DNA of 32,933 bases from NCBI GenBank assembly GCA_964487155.1, contig CAZAQB010000023.1:1-32933 (forward strand), given 5' to 3'. Below the pieces are notes generated by a model. The model did not search any database, was not told where the DNA came from, and was given only the letters and a program-made list of their open reading frames with translations. Position 1 is the stretch's first letter, and each line of letters starts with the position of its first letter. Positions 32,879 to 32,933 of the stretch are shown here, piece by piece. The position numbers and the translations under genes are program-made. This DNA is from CAZAQB01 sp964487155 (GTDB taxonomy: Bacteria > Pseudomonadota > Gammaproteobacteria > Nitrococcales > Nitrococcaceae).

Positions 32879-32933
<55 letters not shown>

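Overview
The window is GC-rich DNA from a gammaproteobacterium, assembled from short reads. Support comes from the protein families, an E. coli-type REP palindrome at 11700 and the gene style; the lineage (perhaps a purple-sulfur-type group such as the Ectothiorhodospiraceae) is inference. Two of the three 100-N gaps are flanked by the same 55 bases on both sides, which looks like a de Bruijn (k=55) scaffold joint rather than missing DNA; removing each joint restores an intact gene.

Left part (1-6.3 kb): a frameshifted VTT/YqaA-type membrane protein, a DUF4112 protein and an ArsP_1/DUF318 permease on the minus strand; then on plus a DUF486 membrane protein, a TonB-dependent receptor with charged loop repeats, a 26-codon overlapping ORF with a CPCH motif, and an ABC exporter membrane domain that stops, without an ATPase domain, exactly where a mobile-element end begins. 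From 6.3 to 6.9 kb there is only repeat and non-coding DNA.

Middle (6.9-13.5 kb): a first copper locus on minus (small membrane protein, DUF411 protein, multicopper oxidase, small Cys/Met protein), then a cysteine desulfurase divergent from an ArsR-rhodanese fusion regulator with an 18-bp palindromic operator, a REP pair, a SAM methyltransferase and a nucleoside phosphorylase-like protein.

Core (13.8-21.3 kb): a seven-gene operon with an XRE regulator followed by HyfB, HyfC, HyfE, HyfF, HyfG and HyfI homologues. The large subunit has serines where [NiFe] hydrogenases have the first nickel-ligand cysteine pair and lacks the C-terminal pair, so this is an energy-converting-hydrogenase-related (Ehr) complex, not a hydrogenase. 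Five successive gene junctions are four-base NTGA overlaps, two of them implying CTG start codons.

Right part (21.3-32.9 kb): a mercury locus (merR divergent from merF-merA, with a classical 19-bp-spacer MerR promoter), a lipoprotein cytochrome c, and a large copper cluster on minus (CopA-type P-ATPase, small secreted proteins, SHOCT protein, Met-rich LTXXQ protein, cupredoxin, outer-membrane protein). Two copies of a ~167-bp inverted-repeat element in opposite orientation flank the outer-membrane protein and cupredoxin genes like a composite transposon. An arsenite/BASS-type permease and a tRNA-Ser whose 3' end faces the cluster close the window. Overall this reads as a metal-resistance accessory region (Cu, Hg, probably As) interleaved with a respiratory-chain-like complex of unknown function.
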